Source: an uncultured Alphaproteobacteria bacterium | GTDB taxonomy: Bacteria > Pseudomonadota > Alphaproteobacteria > RF32 > CAG-239 | Assembly (NCBI GenBank): GCA_900553115.1 | Contig: USCF01000034.1 | Span: 1-8,942 of the forward strand | Reading direction: 5' to 3' | DNA length: 8,942 nucleotides | Part shown: positions 1-4,115 of the stretch, in pieces | Position numbering within the stretch: the stretch's first letter is position 1 | How the letters are laid out: each line of letters starts with the position of its first letter | The notes under the pieces: model-generated | What the model was told of the DNA's origin: nothing | What the model saw: the letters and a program-made list of their open reading frames with translations, nothing else | The model's database searches: none | Made by a program: the position numbers and the translations under genes

Positions 1-81
1 TTTATCATTGTAAAATTGTTTCAAAAAAAATGCCATAACCATTAAAACAACCAAAAATCCAAGCAAAATTTTCTCTTTCAT
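1..81 (-). CDS. N-terminus of a small membrane-anchored protein, possibly a spanin-like lysis protein (partial)
   Basis: The frame begins with an ATG overlapping the stop of the preceding holin-like gene (ATGA at 78-81) and stays open for 27 codons to the window edge. The visible residues are a short basic start (MKEK), a hydrophobic stretch of about 16 residues (LLGFLVVLMVMAFFL) and then polar residues (KQFYNDK), which is the pattern of an N-terminal signal anchor with the rest facing the periplasm. An AAGGA ribosome binding site lies just upstream, within the holin gene end. Coming directly after endolysin and holin-like genes in an ATGA-linked series, an inner-membrane spanin (Rz-like) subunit is the most natural reading. 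That is inferred from topology and position only, since no diagnostic sequence is inside the window. A second small holin/antiholin is the main alternative. Confidence 0.55.
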   Translation of the reverse strand, partial: MKEKILLGFLVVLMVMAFFLKQFYNDK

Positions 82-377
82 TTCATATCCTTATATTTAT
101 CTATAAAGGCTTTAGGGTCTTTGAAAAATTCTTTTATTTGCTTGTTTACGCCATAGACTATAGGTCTAGCATAAGATGAAGCAATAATTATGCCTATACA
201 GATTTTTTCTACACTCCAGTTTAACTCGCTACCGACAAGTATTATAATACTTGCGGCCAAACAGGAACAAATCAGATTTTTTAGGAAATCAACCCAATTT
301 TTAACGTCCATTAAACAGTCAAAAGCAATGGAAACAAGAAAAGCTATAAGGTAATAAGTAAACATAACTTTCTTCAT
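78..377 (-). CDS. Holin-like small membrane protein
   Basis: This is a 99-residue protein with two clear hydrophobic segments: residues ~5-22 (FTYYLIAFLVSIAFDCL) and ~34-66, the latter possibly two helices (LICSCLAASIIILVG and ICIGIIIASSYA). The C-terminus is charged and Lys-rich (KQIKEFFKDPKAFIDKYKDMK), as is usual for phage holins. Its ATG overlaps the endolysin stop (ATGA, 374-377) and its own stop overlaps the next start, so it is translated as part of a lysis series. The expected role is timed permeabilisation of the inner membrane so that the muramidase reaches the cell wall. I do not recognise a specific family with certainty; the call rests on size, topology and position. An antiholin or another small phage membrane protein remains possible. 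Confidence 0.65.
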   Translation of the reverse strand: MKKVMFTYYLIAFLVSIAFDCLMDVKNWVDFLKNLICSCLAASIIILVGSELNWSVEKICIGIIIASSYARPIVYGVNKQIKEFFKDPKAFIDKYKDMK

Positions 378-844
378 ATAACCCCCGAAACATACAAAAG
401 ACGGTTGCGCCAGCCGTTTTTGTAATAATTATAGTTTGCCTTTTCAGAATACTTGAAAAGACGGTAAATGAAGAATCGACGCAATTCATCATTTCCCGCG
501 GCAAAAGCTGCCGCAATAGTCTTTTCTCCAATAATTCCGTCCACTTTTTGCCGTACAGATTCCTGTAAGATTCCGATTGCTGCCGGTGTGCCCATATTGA
601 TAGCCGTATCAAATACAAGCAAATCAAAAGAAGCCGGCAGTTCATCACAACGACATTTATCCCAATAGTCTCGGCGGTAGATTTTTTTTGCTTCATCTAT
701 GGTTAAACCGGCAATATCCAAATTAGGGTAGGCTTTCTGGCTTATCCCGTATTTGGTTAAACCGCCGGTATCGCGCGGATCATTGACAAGCCCGCCCTCA
801 ATAGTCATAACAGCCTCAAAAGCGGCGTCAAAATTTTCTTTCAT
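374..844 (-). CDS. Endolysin, GH108-family N-acetylmuramidase
   Basis: A 156-residue protein of the glycoside hydrolase 108 family, which cleaves the MurNAc-GlcNAc bond of peptidoglycan to lyse the host. The family signature is near the N-terminus: E16-G-G, then NDPRDTGG and TKYGIS at residues ~21-35. Glu16 is the expected catalytic acid. A middle region (LTIDEAKKIYRRDYW, ~47-61) and a C-terminal half containing FDTAINMG, VDGIIG and NGWRNR fit the small peptidoglycan-binding module usual in this family. The length is normal for a full-length member. No signal peptide is visible, so export should depend on a holin, and a holin-like gene follows directly with an ATGA overlap. The start also overlaps the preceding small gene's stop (841-844), with GAGG about 7 bases upstream. 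Confidence 0.92.
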   Translation of the reverse strand: MKENFDAAFEAVMTIEGGLVNDPRDTGGLTKYGISQKAYPNLDIAGLTIDEAKKIYRRDYWDKCRCDELPASFDLLVFDTAINMGTPAAIGILQESVRQKVDGIIGEKTIAAAFAAGNDELRRFFIYRLFKYSEKANYNYYKNGWRNRLLYVSGVI

Positions 845-1086
845 TCTCGTACCTCATCATTTTCAGCTGTTGCTAAAGCTGCTTCCAATTCGTTAATACG
901 ATTTCTTAAAGCCTTTGCTTTAGCTTCGTTTTCTTTATATTTTTCATAATTCGGCAAAGACACATCTGGGAAAAGTTCTTTTAGTGTCTCGGCGACTTCA
1001 AAGGCTACTTTGCGGCCATAATGGTCTTTCTGTTCCAGCAAATTACGGCATTGGTTAATTTCATTCATAATTTGATTATAAGTCAT
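841..1086 (-). CDS. Small uncharacterised protein encoded between the DGR reverse transcriptase and the endolysin
   Basis: This 81-residue, charged, soluble-looking protein matches no family I recognise. The start chosen is the ATG at 1086, which overlaps the RT stop (ATGA, 1083-1086) and has GGAG nine bases upstream. The frame could open at an ATG at 1122, but that lies within the RT gene without a good ribosome site. The N-terminal part (MTYNQIMNEINQCRNLLEQKD) and the C-terminal part (residues ~50-75, KYKENEAKAKALRNRINELEAAL) both look strongly helical, and the latter has heptad-like spacing typical of a coiled coil. A central FPDVSLPNY segment probably breaks the helices. There is no signal peptide or membrane segment. 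Position permits two readings: a DGR accessory factor translated with the RT, or an ordinary small phage late protein at the head of the lysis cassette. The sequence does not decide between them. Confidence 0.75.
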   Translation of the reverse strand: MTYNQIMNEINQCRNLLEQKDHYGRKVAFEVAETLKELFPDVSLPNYEKYKENEAKAKALRNRINELEAALATAENDEVRE

Positions 1087-2189
1087 ATTTTTATACTCCA
1101 TAGAAGTTGGCGCATTTTCCATACAGACAGACGAGCATTGCGCCGTTTCATACTCCCCGCCCAGCTTTCAAAAGATTGCCGAATTTCCGCGCGGCTGATT
1201 TTGCCTTGCTTCAGCAATTTTAATTGTTTTTTGAGTTTACGCCGCTCGCGGACAATACTGTTGCGACACGGCTTTTTGATTATTTTTCCGGTTTCTAAAA
1301 TGTAAAATCTTGTTTTGAGCCACTTAATACCATTATGCAGAGAAACAATTTTTGTTTTTTTCGGCGAAAGAGTTATTTTAAGTTTCTCGCATATCTTTTT
1401 GATTTTAAACAAAATACGCTTTAATATATTTTTCTCCGGAGAGATAATATAAGAATCGTCCATATACCGCCCATAATAAACCAATCCGTGTCCGCCTATA
1501 TTTACGGCGTGGTCTATTTCATTAGGGAAGAATATTGCGTGCATTTGGTTTGCTTCAGAGCCTAAGCCAAGCCCTTTTTCTCCGTATGCGTCAACAAAAC
1601 TGTCAATCAACCCCAATAGACGCTTATCTTTGAAGTAGCGTCTATAAAGCTGTTTAAGAGCCGTATGATTGATATTTTCAAAATATCCTTTAAAATCTAT
1701 CAATAAAGCATAACCATTTACGCCATAACGCTTAAAAAAGCGGCGTAAATGTGTTGAAAGACGATTATATGCAAAAAGCATACCTTTGCCTTTTTGGCTC
1801 GCTGTATTATCATAAATCAATGATTTTGAATAAACTGGAATCAAGATATTGCTGCATAAATTTTTCTGAACAACTCTTTCATAAAACCGTACAGCAGAAA
1901 TATGGCGAAGTTTTCCGCGTTCAAAAACCGTAAATTTTGAGAAGCCTTTACGAACATCTTTGCCATTTGCTAAATCTCTATATAATTTTTCAGTTTCCAG
2001 CAGTTGATTGTTATTCCAGCGTTGAACAGTACCTTTCCACATAACGCGCTTTTTGGCTTCTTCAGCAGCTGAATAAAGGTTGTTCCGATTCATAATTACA
2101 TTAAAATTATCGTAGCCGGCTAGAAAAGCATTCCGTTTTTGATTACGGAGTGCTTTTCGTCTTTCATATCTTTTTTGACGTCTTGTCAT
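1083..2189 (-). CDS. DGR reverse transcriptase
   Basis: A 368-residue reverse transcriptase, the enzyme that copies TR RNA into adenine-mutagenised cDNA. Recognisable motifs (numbered from the ATG at 2189): a basic N-terminus; the finger region with VRFYERVVQKNL (~100-111) and NTASQKGKG (~128-136); motif A LIDFKGYFENINH with Asp165; motif B GLGLGSEANQ (~206-215); the catalytic YMDD at 242-245 with both metal-binding Asp residues; and a following HNGIKWL segment (~285-291). The C-terminal ~60 residues are very basic, as in thumb domains of DGR RTs. No maturase or endonuclease domain is present, which argues against a group II intron. The assignment is secured by the adjacent TR, avd and VR in the same order as Bordetella phage BPP-1 (target-avd-TR-RT). 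The stop overlaps the next gene (ATGA). Confidence 0.95.
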   Translation of the reverse strand: MTRRQKRYERRKALRNQKRNAFLAGYDNFNVIMNRNNLYSAAEEAKKRVMWKGTVQRWNNNQLLETEKLYRDLANGKDVRKGFSKFTVFERGKLRHISAVRFYERVVQKNLCSNILIPVYSKSLIYDNTASQKGKGMLFAYNRLSTHLRRFFKRYGVNGYALLIDFKGYFENINHTALKQLYRRYFKDKRLLGLIDSFVDAYGEKGLGLGSEANQMHAIFFPNEIDHAVNIGGHGLVYYGRYMDDSYIISPEKNILKRILFKIKKICEKLKITLSPKKTKIVSLHNGIKWLKTRFYILETGKIIKKPCRNSIVRERRKLKKQLKLLKQGKISRAEIRQSFESWAGSMKRRNARLSVWKMRQLLWSIKI

Positions 2190-2194
2190 AATTT

Positions 2195-2202
2195 TCACCT
2201 TT
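2195..2202 (-). promoter_or_regulatory. Ribosome binding site that sets the RT start
   Basis: Read on the minus strand, AAAGGTGA lies eight bases before the ATG at 2189. The frame could formally begin at a GTG at 2198, but that GTG is itself part of this Shine-Dalgarno sequence. The ATG is therefore the better start. Confidence 0.7.
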
Positions 2203-2251
2203 TTTTTAAGCTATGCGCGGTGTTTGCTGTAAGTAACCGCATACTGCCACG

Positions 2252-2287
2252 GCATAAAACAGGTAACAGCCTTTAGTCCTGCTATGC
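2252..2287 (-). other. Stem-loop candidate in the TR-RT spacer
   Basis: The arms GCATA and TATGC (5 bp) and, inside them, CAGG and CCTG (4 bp) can form a two-part stem with a 1-by-3 internal loop and a 14-base terminal loop. It lies about 60 bases before the RT start. The pairing is read directly from the sequence; a function in DGR RNA folding is inferred. Confidence 0.4.
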
Positions 2288-2328
2288 ACTCTCTTGCGAG
2301 GGCGTTCGCCGTTCAGCGTCATAACTCA

Positions 2329-2388
2329 TATTTGCCCTTATGGCTGGGTTTAACGTTCCTTTCATTTCTGCATTGCGTTCGGCAAATA
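2329..2388 (-). other. Long-range 8-bp stem candidate just downstream of the TR
   Basis: TATTTGCC at 2329-2336 and GGCAAATA at 2381-2388 are exact reverse complements separated by 44 bases. The outer arm begins about 25 bases after the TR ends in the direction of transcription, which is where a structured element that positions the RT or Avd on the template RNA would be expected. The function is inferred. Confidence 0.4.
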
Positions 2389-2411
2389 AAGCCTACTAGG
2401 ACGAGCTAAAA

Positions 2412-2542
2412 GAAATCAGAGCGGCGCGCGAATAAATGTTTCCGTCGTGTTGTTACAGTTCGCATTACCGTTACCGTTGACATTGCACGCGCATGACGTA
2501 CCGCCGCCAGCAACAGACGAAAGCCACCAGTTCAAACGCCCA
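2412..2542 (-). repeat. DGR template repeat (TR)
   Basis: 131 bases align without gaps to 3059-3189 (constant offset of 647). There are 16 mismatches; 15 fall at positions that are adenine in the TR when read on the minus strand, and the other is at 2500. Of 26 such adenines in the TR, 15 differ in VR. The TR is rich in AAY codons in the frame of the target gene: all eight (first bases at 2532, 2484, 2478, 2472, 2466, 2460, 2454 and 2451) differ in VR, as does one GAA codon (2442-2440). The low-coordinate end, the 3' end in template sense, has a GC-rich 24-base stretch (2417-2440) identical to VR, corresponding to IMH*. The two flanks diverge abruptly. Confidence 0.95.
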
Positions 2543-2553
2543 TCAAACAACAT
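2416..2553 (-). other. 45-codon reading frame through the TR, starting on the avd stop codon
   Basis: The avd stop and an ATG share a base (TAATG, 2551-2555). From that ATG the frame runs through the whole TR in the same frame as the target gene. It reads MLFDGRLNWWLSSVAGGG, then TSCACNVNGNGNANCNN and TTETFIRAPL, and stops at TGA (2416-2418). It is an Asn-rich, unmutated version of the target's C-terminus. There is no separate ribosome binding site beyond coupling to avd termination. It may be an accident of how TR codons mirror VR codons, so I do not call it a gene; any product would be a 45-residue fragment unlikely to fold alone. Confidence 0.3.
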
Positions 2554-2975
2554 TAAACCTCTTTCTGCATTCCAATAATTTTTGAGTTTTTGGCCGTTTT
2601 AACTAAAAGCTCAATTTCGGAAAGCAGCAAACCCGATATATTTCTAAGACTATCTGCAGATGTTTCGCCGATTTTAAGGCTAATCATCAGCTGAAAATAA
2701 TTTTGCAGCTGATAACAGCAAACCATAGCAGAATCCAGATAATGCCGTCTTTCTGCTAACTTTTCAGATGTATTCGGAAAAGTTTTACAGGCGGCAATCA
2801 CACTATTTACAAGTTCTGAAACACAATGAACTACATCTTTTACTAAGATGTAACGCCAATGTTTTGGCACTCTTTTTTCATTCATTACATACCTAATAAC
2901 TGCTACTTGCAGTTCTCTTGCCGTAACAATGTATTGAGTTGATGTTTCTTGCCGGTTTCTTTTGTAAACAGTCAT
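2553..2975 (-). CDS. avd: Avd-type DGR accessory variability determinant
   Basis: A 140-residue all-helical protein that fits the Avd family, the small basic four-helix-bundle protein that forms a pentamer, binds DGR RNA and RT, and is required for mutagenic homing. Features that fit are a basic N-terminus (MTVYKRNRQE), the VPKHWRYILVKDVV segment (~33-46) that corresponds to the conserved (I/V)P+ turn before the second helix, and two further amphipathic helices (residues ~67-93 and ~101-125). BPP-1 Avd is a little shorter (128 residues). The start at 2975 is chosen over an upstream in-frame ATG at 3002: AGGA lies six bases before 2975, whereas the 3002 ATG sits right against a hairpin. It lies between target gene and TR, the canonical position. 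The assignment rests on pattern and position, not on a computed alignment. Confidence 0.85.
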   Translation of the reverse strand: MTVYKRNRQETSTQYIVTARELQVAVIRYVMNEKRVPKHWRYILVKDVVHCVSELVNSVIAACKTFPNTSEKLAERRHYLDSAMVCCYQLQNYFQLMISLKIGETSADSLRNISGLLLSEIELLVKTAKNSKIIGMQKEV

Positions 2976-2977
2976 TT
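2963..2977 (-). repeat. 15-bp repeat spanning the avd start, shared with the DGR target gene start
   Basis: TGTAAACAGTCATTT (plus strand) is identical to 4082-4096. On the coding strand it covers the start codon and codons 2-4 (MTVY) of both avd and the variable tail protein. Confidence 0.6.
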
Positions 2978-2981
2978 TCAG

Positions 2982-2985
2982 TCCT
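2982..2985 (-). promoter_or_regulatory. Ribosome binding site that sets the avd start
   Basis: AGGA on the minus strand lies six bases before the ATG at 2975. The alternative ATG at 3002 has only the hairpin arm upstream of it. Confidence 0.6.
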
Positions 2986-3003
2986 AGAAAAGTTAATTCC
3001 ATA

Positions 3004-3028
3004 GGCGCGAGGGATTAACCCTCACGCC
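3004..3028 (-). other. Hairpin between the VR-containing gene and avd (candidate DGR target-recognition hairpin)
   Basis: GGCGTGAGGG and CCCTCGCGCC on the minus strand form a 10-bp stem (nine Watson-Crick pairs plus one G-T/G-U pair) around a five-base TTAAT loop. It lies 30 bases beyond the VR end and 19 bases beyond the target gene's stop codon. BPP-1 and related DGRs have a hairpin or cruciform shortly after VR that stimulates homing. This one is a good candidate, although it is further from VR than in BPP-1. It has no following T-run, so it is unlikely to be an intrinsic terminator. Confidence 0.55.
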
Positions 3029-3044
3029 GTTAAATGCGTCCGCT

Positions 3045-3055
3045 TCGCTATGCGA
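3045..3055 (-). other. Small palindrome next to the VR end
   Basis: TCGC-ATA-GCGA forms a four-base-pair stem with a three-base loop that spans the target gene's stop codon, three bases beyond the VR end. It is short and could occur by chance, but its position directly after VR is where a cruciform would act. Confidence 0.25.
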
Positions 3056-4094
3056 TGTGAAAGCAGAGCGGCGCGCGAATAAATGTTACCGTCGTGCCGG
3101 AACAGCCCGCAAGACCGGTACCGTCGACAAGGCACGCGCATGACGTCCCGCCGCCAGCAACAGACGAAAGCCACCAGTACAAACGCCCAAACGTTAGACG
3201 CCCATTACTGCCGGCAGATTGAAAAATCGGCCAATGGCAGGTTGGACCAAATCCCTCGGGATTTTGCTGCGTTTGAGTTGGCTTGTTTGAATGGATTAAA
3301 CAGCCATAGGCTTCAATTTCAGTCGGAGCGAAAATAATTCCGCGCCCATACCAATTCCAGCCGGTATGATCCGTCAATGCTGAAGAGGCATTGTAGCGTT
3401 CCGGCATAAAGCAACGCTGTTCAACCATTCTGTTCCGCAAAGCAGAAGAGAATGTCTGCAGATAACCTGCTCCTGCAGCATTGAAGCCAACGGCACCAAT
3501 CGCATTTGTGGCAGCATTGTTAATACCATTTTGCACGGCATATAATTTTGAAGCTCTGTAAGGGTTTGCGGAATAAGAACTGCCGTTATTATTTAACGTT
3601 GTGTTAAACATCACATTTGCTTCAGACAGAGTAAAGACAGTTAAATGGTGCGGCATTGGTGTATCTCCTGTATTATAATACATATCAACGCCGGCAATCA
3701 CGCATTTTCTTTTAGTCCCTGCAGCTATGGCTGTGCCGTCAACGGTTGCGGCAACAGTCGTATCATAAAAATAATCTCCCGGGTGTATGCCGTAAAAATT
3801 ATTAGCCTGACAACGCGCGTGCAGCCAATCGGCAACCGATGAATAGCTTTTAATTTCATCGGCAAAACGTTCTTCAAGATTTGTACCGTGATAATTTCCG
3901 CTTAGCATAGCAGACATAATGTGTTCTTCTTCATCGGCATAGCGCAAAGAGTTCCAAGCTGTTGCGCCGTTGCCTCTTTTAATGCGTCCGGTATCGTTTT
4001 CAATACCCAATTCGCAAGAAAGCAATGTTGGATTTTGAGAAGCCCAATTAGCTTTAGTATCGTTTCTGATTTGGATTTTTCTGTAAACAGTCAT
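3048..4094 (-). CDS. DGR-diversified receptor-binding tail protein (Mtd-like N-terminus, C-type-lectin-like C-terminus)
   Basis: A 348-residue target protein. Residues ~6-52 (IQIRNDTKANWASQNP, then LSCELGIENDTGRIKRGNG and TAWNSLRY) match the N-terminal domain of major tropism determinant and many other phage fibres, which probably docks it to the fibre or baseplate. The C-terminal part, with GWNWYGRGIIFAPTE, WPIF, YWWLSSVAGGG and TFIRAPLCFHIA, has the pattern of a C-type-lectin-like DGR fold (WWLSS core strand, closing RAP-F strand). VR covers residues ~302-346. Positions that differ from the TR-encoded residue are Tyr306, Leu322, Asp324, Thr326, Leu328, Gly330, Ser332 and Gly333 (all Asn in TR) and Val336 (Glu in TR). 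These should line the ligand-binding face. The start has AAGGA upstream and lies 21 bases after the fibre gene. Receptor binding is inferred from Mtd. Confidence 0.92.
   Translation of the reverse strand: MTVYRKIQIRNDTKANWASQNPTLLSCELGIENDTGRIKRGNGATAWNSLRYADEEEHIMSAMLSGNYHGTNLEERFADEIKSYSSVADWLHARCQANNFYGIHPGDYFYDTTVAATVDGTAIAAGTKRKCVIAGVDMYYNTGDTPMPHHLTVFTLSEANVMFNTTLNNNGSSYSANPYRASKLYAVQNGINNAATNAIGAVGFNAAGAGYLQTFSSALRNRMVEQRCFMPERYNASSALTDHTGWNWYGRGIIFAPTEIEAYGCLIHSNKPTQTQQNPEGFGPTCHWPIFQSAGSNGRLTFGRLYWWLSSVAGGGTSCACLVDGTGLAGCSGTTVTFIRAPLCFHIA
3059..3189 (-). repeat. DGR variable repeat (VR)
   Basis: This is the mutated copy of the TR and encodes the last ~45 residues of the target protein. 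It aligns gap-free to 2412-2542. The scaffold segments (RLxWWLSSVAGGGTSCAC and TFIRAPL) are unchanged in protein sequence, while the Asn-rich stretch between them differs at alternate residues. Minus-strand A-to-C, A-to-G and A-to-T changes all occur, as expected for adenine-specific infidelity rather than ordinary drift. The alignment may extend one base further (2543/3190), which also differs at a template adenine. Confidence 0.95.
3064..3087 (-). promoter_or_regulatory. Candidate IMH (initiation of mutagenic homing) at the VR 3' end
   Basis: Twenty-four bases identical to TR 2417-2440, including a GC-rich core (CGCGCGCCGCTCTG, 3064-3077) at the target gene's 3' end. Known DGRs have a GC-rich IMH here that marks the direction of information transfer. 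The base immediately beyond it differs between the repeats (template A at 2416, C in VR at 3063), turning the TR's TGA into TGC (Cys344). This may be the IMH/IMH* distinction, though it could also be an adenine substitution. Confidence 0.6.
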
Positions 4095-4096
4095 TT
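4082..4096 (-). repeat. 15-bp repeat spanning the DGR target gene start, shared with avd
   Basis: This is the second copy of the repeat at 2963-2977, at the same position relative to the ATG. Upstream of it the sequences differ, apart from AT-rich spacing and an AGGA-type ribosome site in each. Confidence 0.6.
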
Positions 4097-4115
4097 CATA
4101 TCCTTTTGTTAATTG

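Larger units (their letters stand above)
2190..2411 (-). ncRNA. DGR spacer RNA between TR and RT, with stem-loop candidates
   Basis: About 220 bases with no convincing coding frame separate the TR from the RT start. In BPP-1 the equivalent spacer is transcribed with the TR and is needed for cDNA priming; by position the same role is inferred here. Two pairings are visible. TATTTGCC (2329-2336) is perfectly complementary to GGCAAATA (2381-2388), closing a 44-base loop. GCATA/TATGC (2252-2256 with 2283-2287) stacks on CAGG/CCTG (2260-2263 with 2278-2281) across a small internal loop, with a 14-base apical loop. GGCG-TT-CGCC (2301-2310) is a shorter palindrome. No promoter or terminator is obvious in this stretch. 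Confidence 0.6.

Noticed and set aside
841..1122. Longer form of the small post-RT gene starting at 1122
   Set aside because: It would overlap the RT by 40 bases without a good ribosome site; the ATG at 1086 has GGAG and the same ATGA overlap as the other lysis genes.
1083..2198. RT starting at the GTG at 2198
   Set aside because: The GTG is part of the AAAGGTGA ribosome binding site serving the ATG at 2189, so the three extra residues are unlikely to be made.
1083..2550. Retron or group II intron as the source of the RT
   Set aside because: The RT lacks maturase and endonuclease domains, no intron RNA domains are visible, and the TR/VR pair with adenine-specific differences plus Avd identifies a DGR.
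2553..3002. Longer avd frame starting at the ATG at 3002
   Set aside because: That ATG follows directly after a stable hairpin and has no ribosome binding site, whereas the in-frame ATG at 2975 has AGGA six bases upstream.
3004..3028. Rho-independent terminator after the tail gene
   Set aside because: The stem is GC-rich but no T-run follows it on the coding strand, and avd, TR and RT must be transcribed beyond it.
2412..3189. Ordinary tandem or gene-fragment duplication of the tail gene's 3' end
   Set aside because: Random divergence would not place 15 of 16 differences at template adenines while leaving a 24-base GC-rich end identical.
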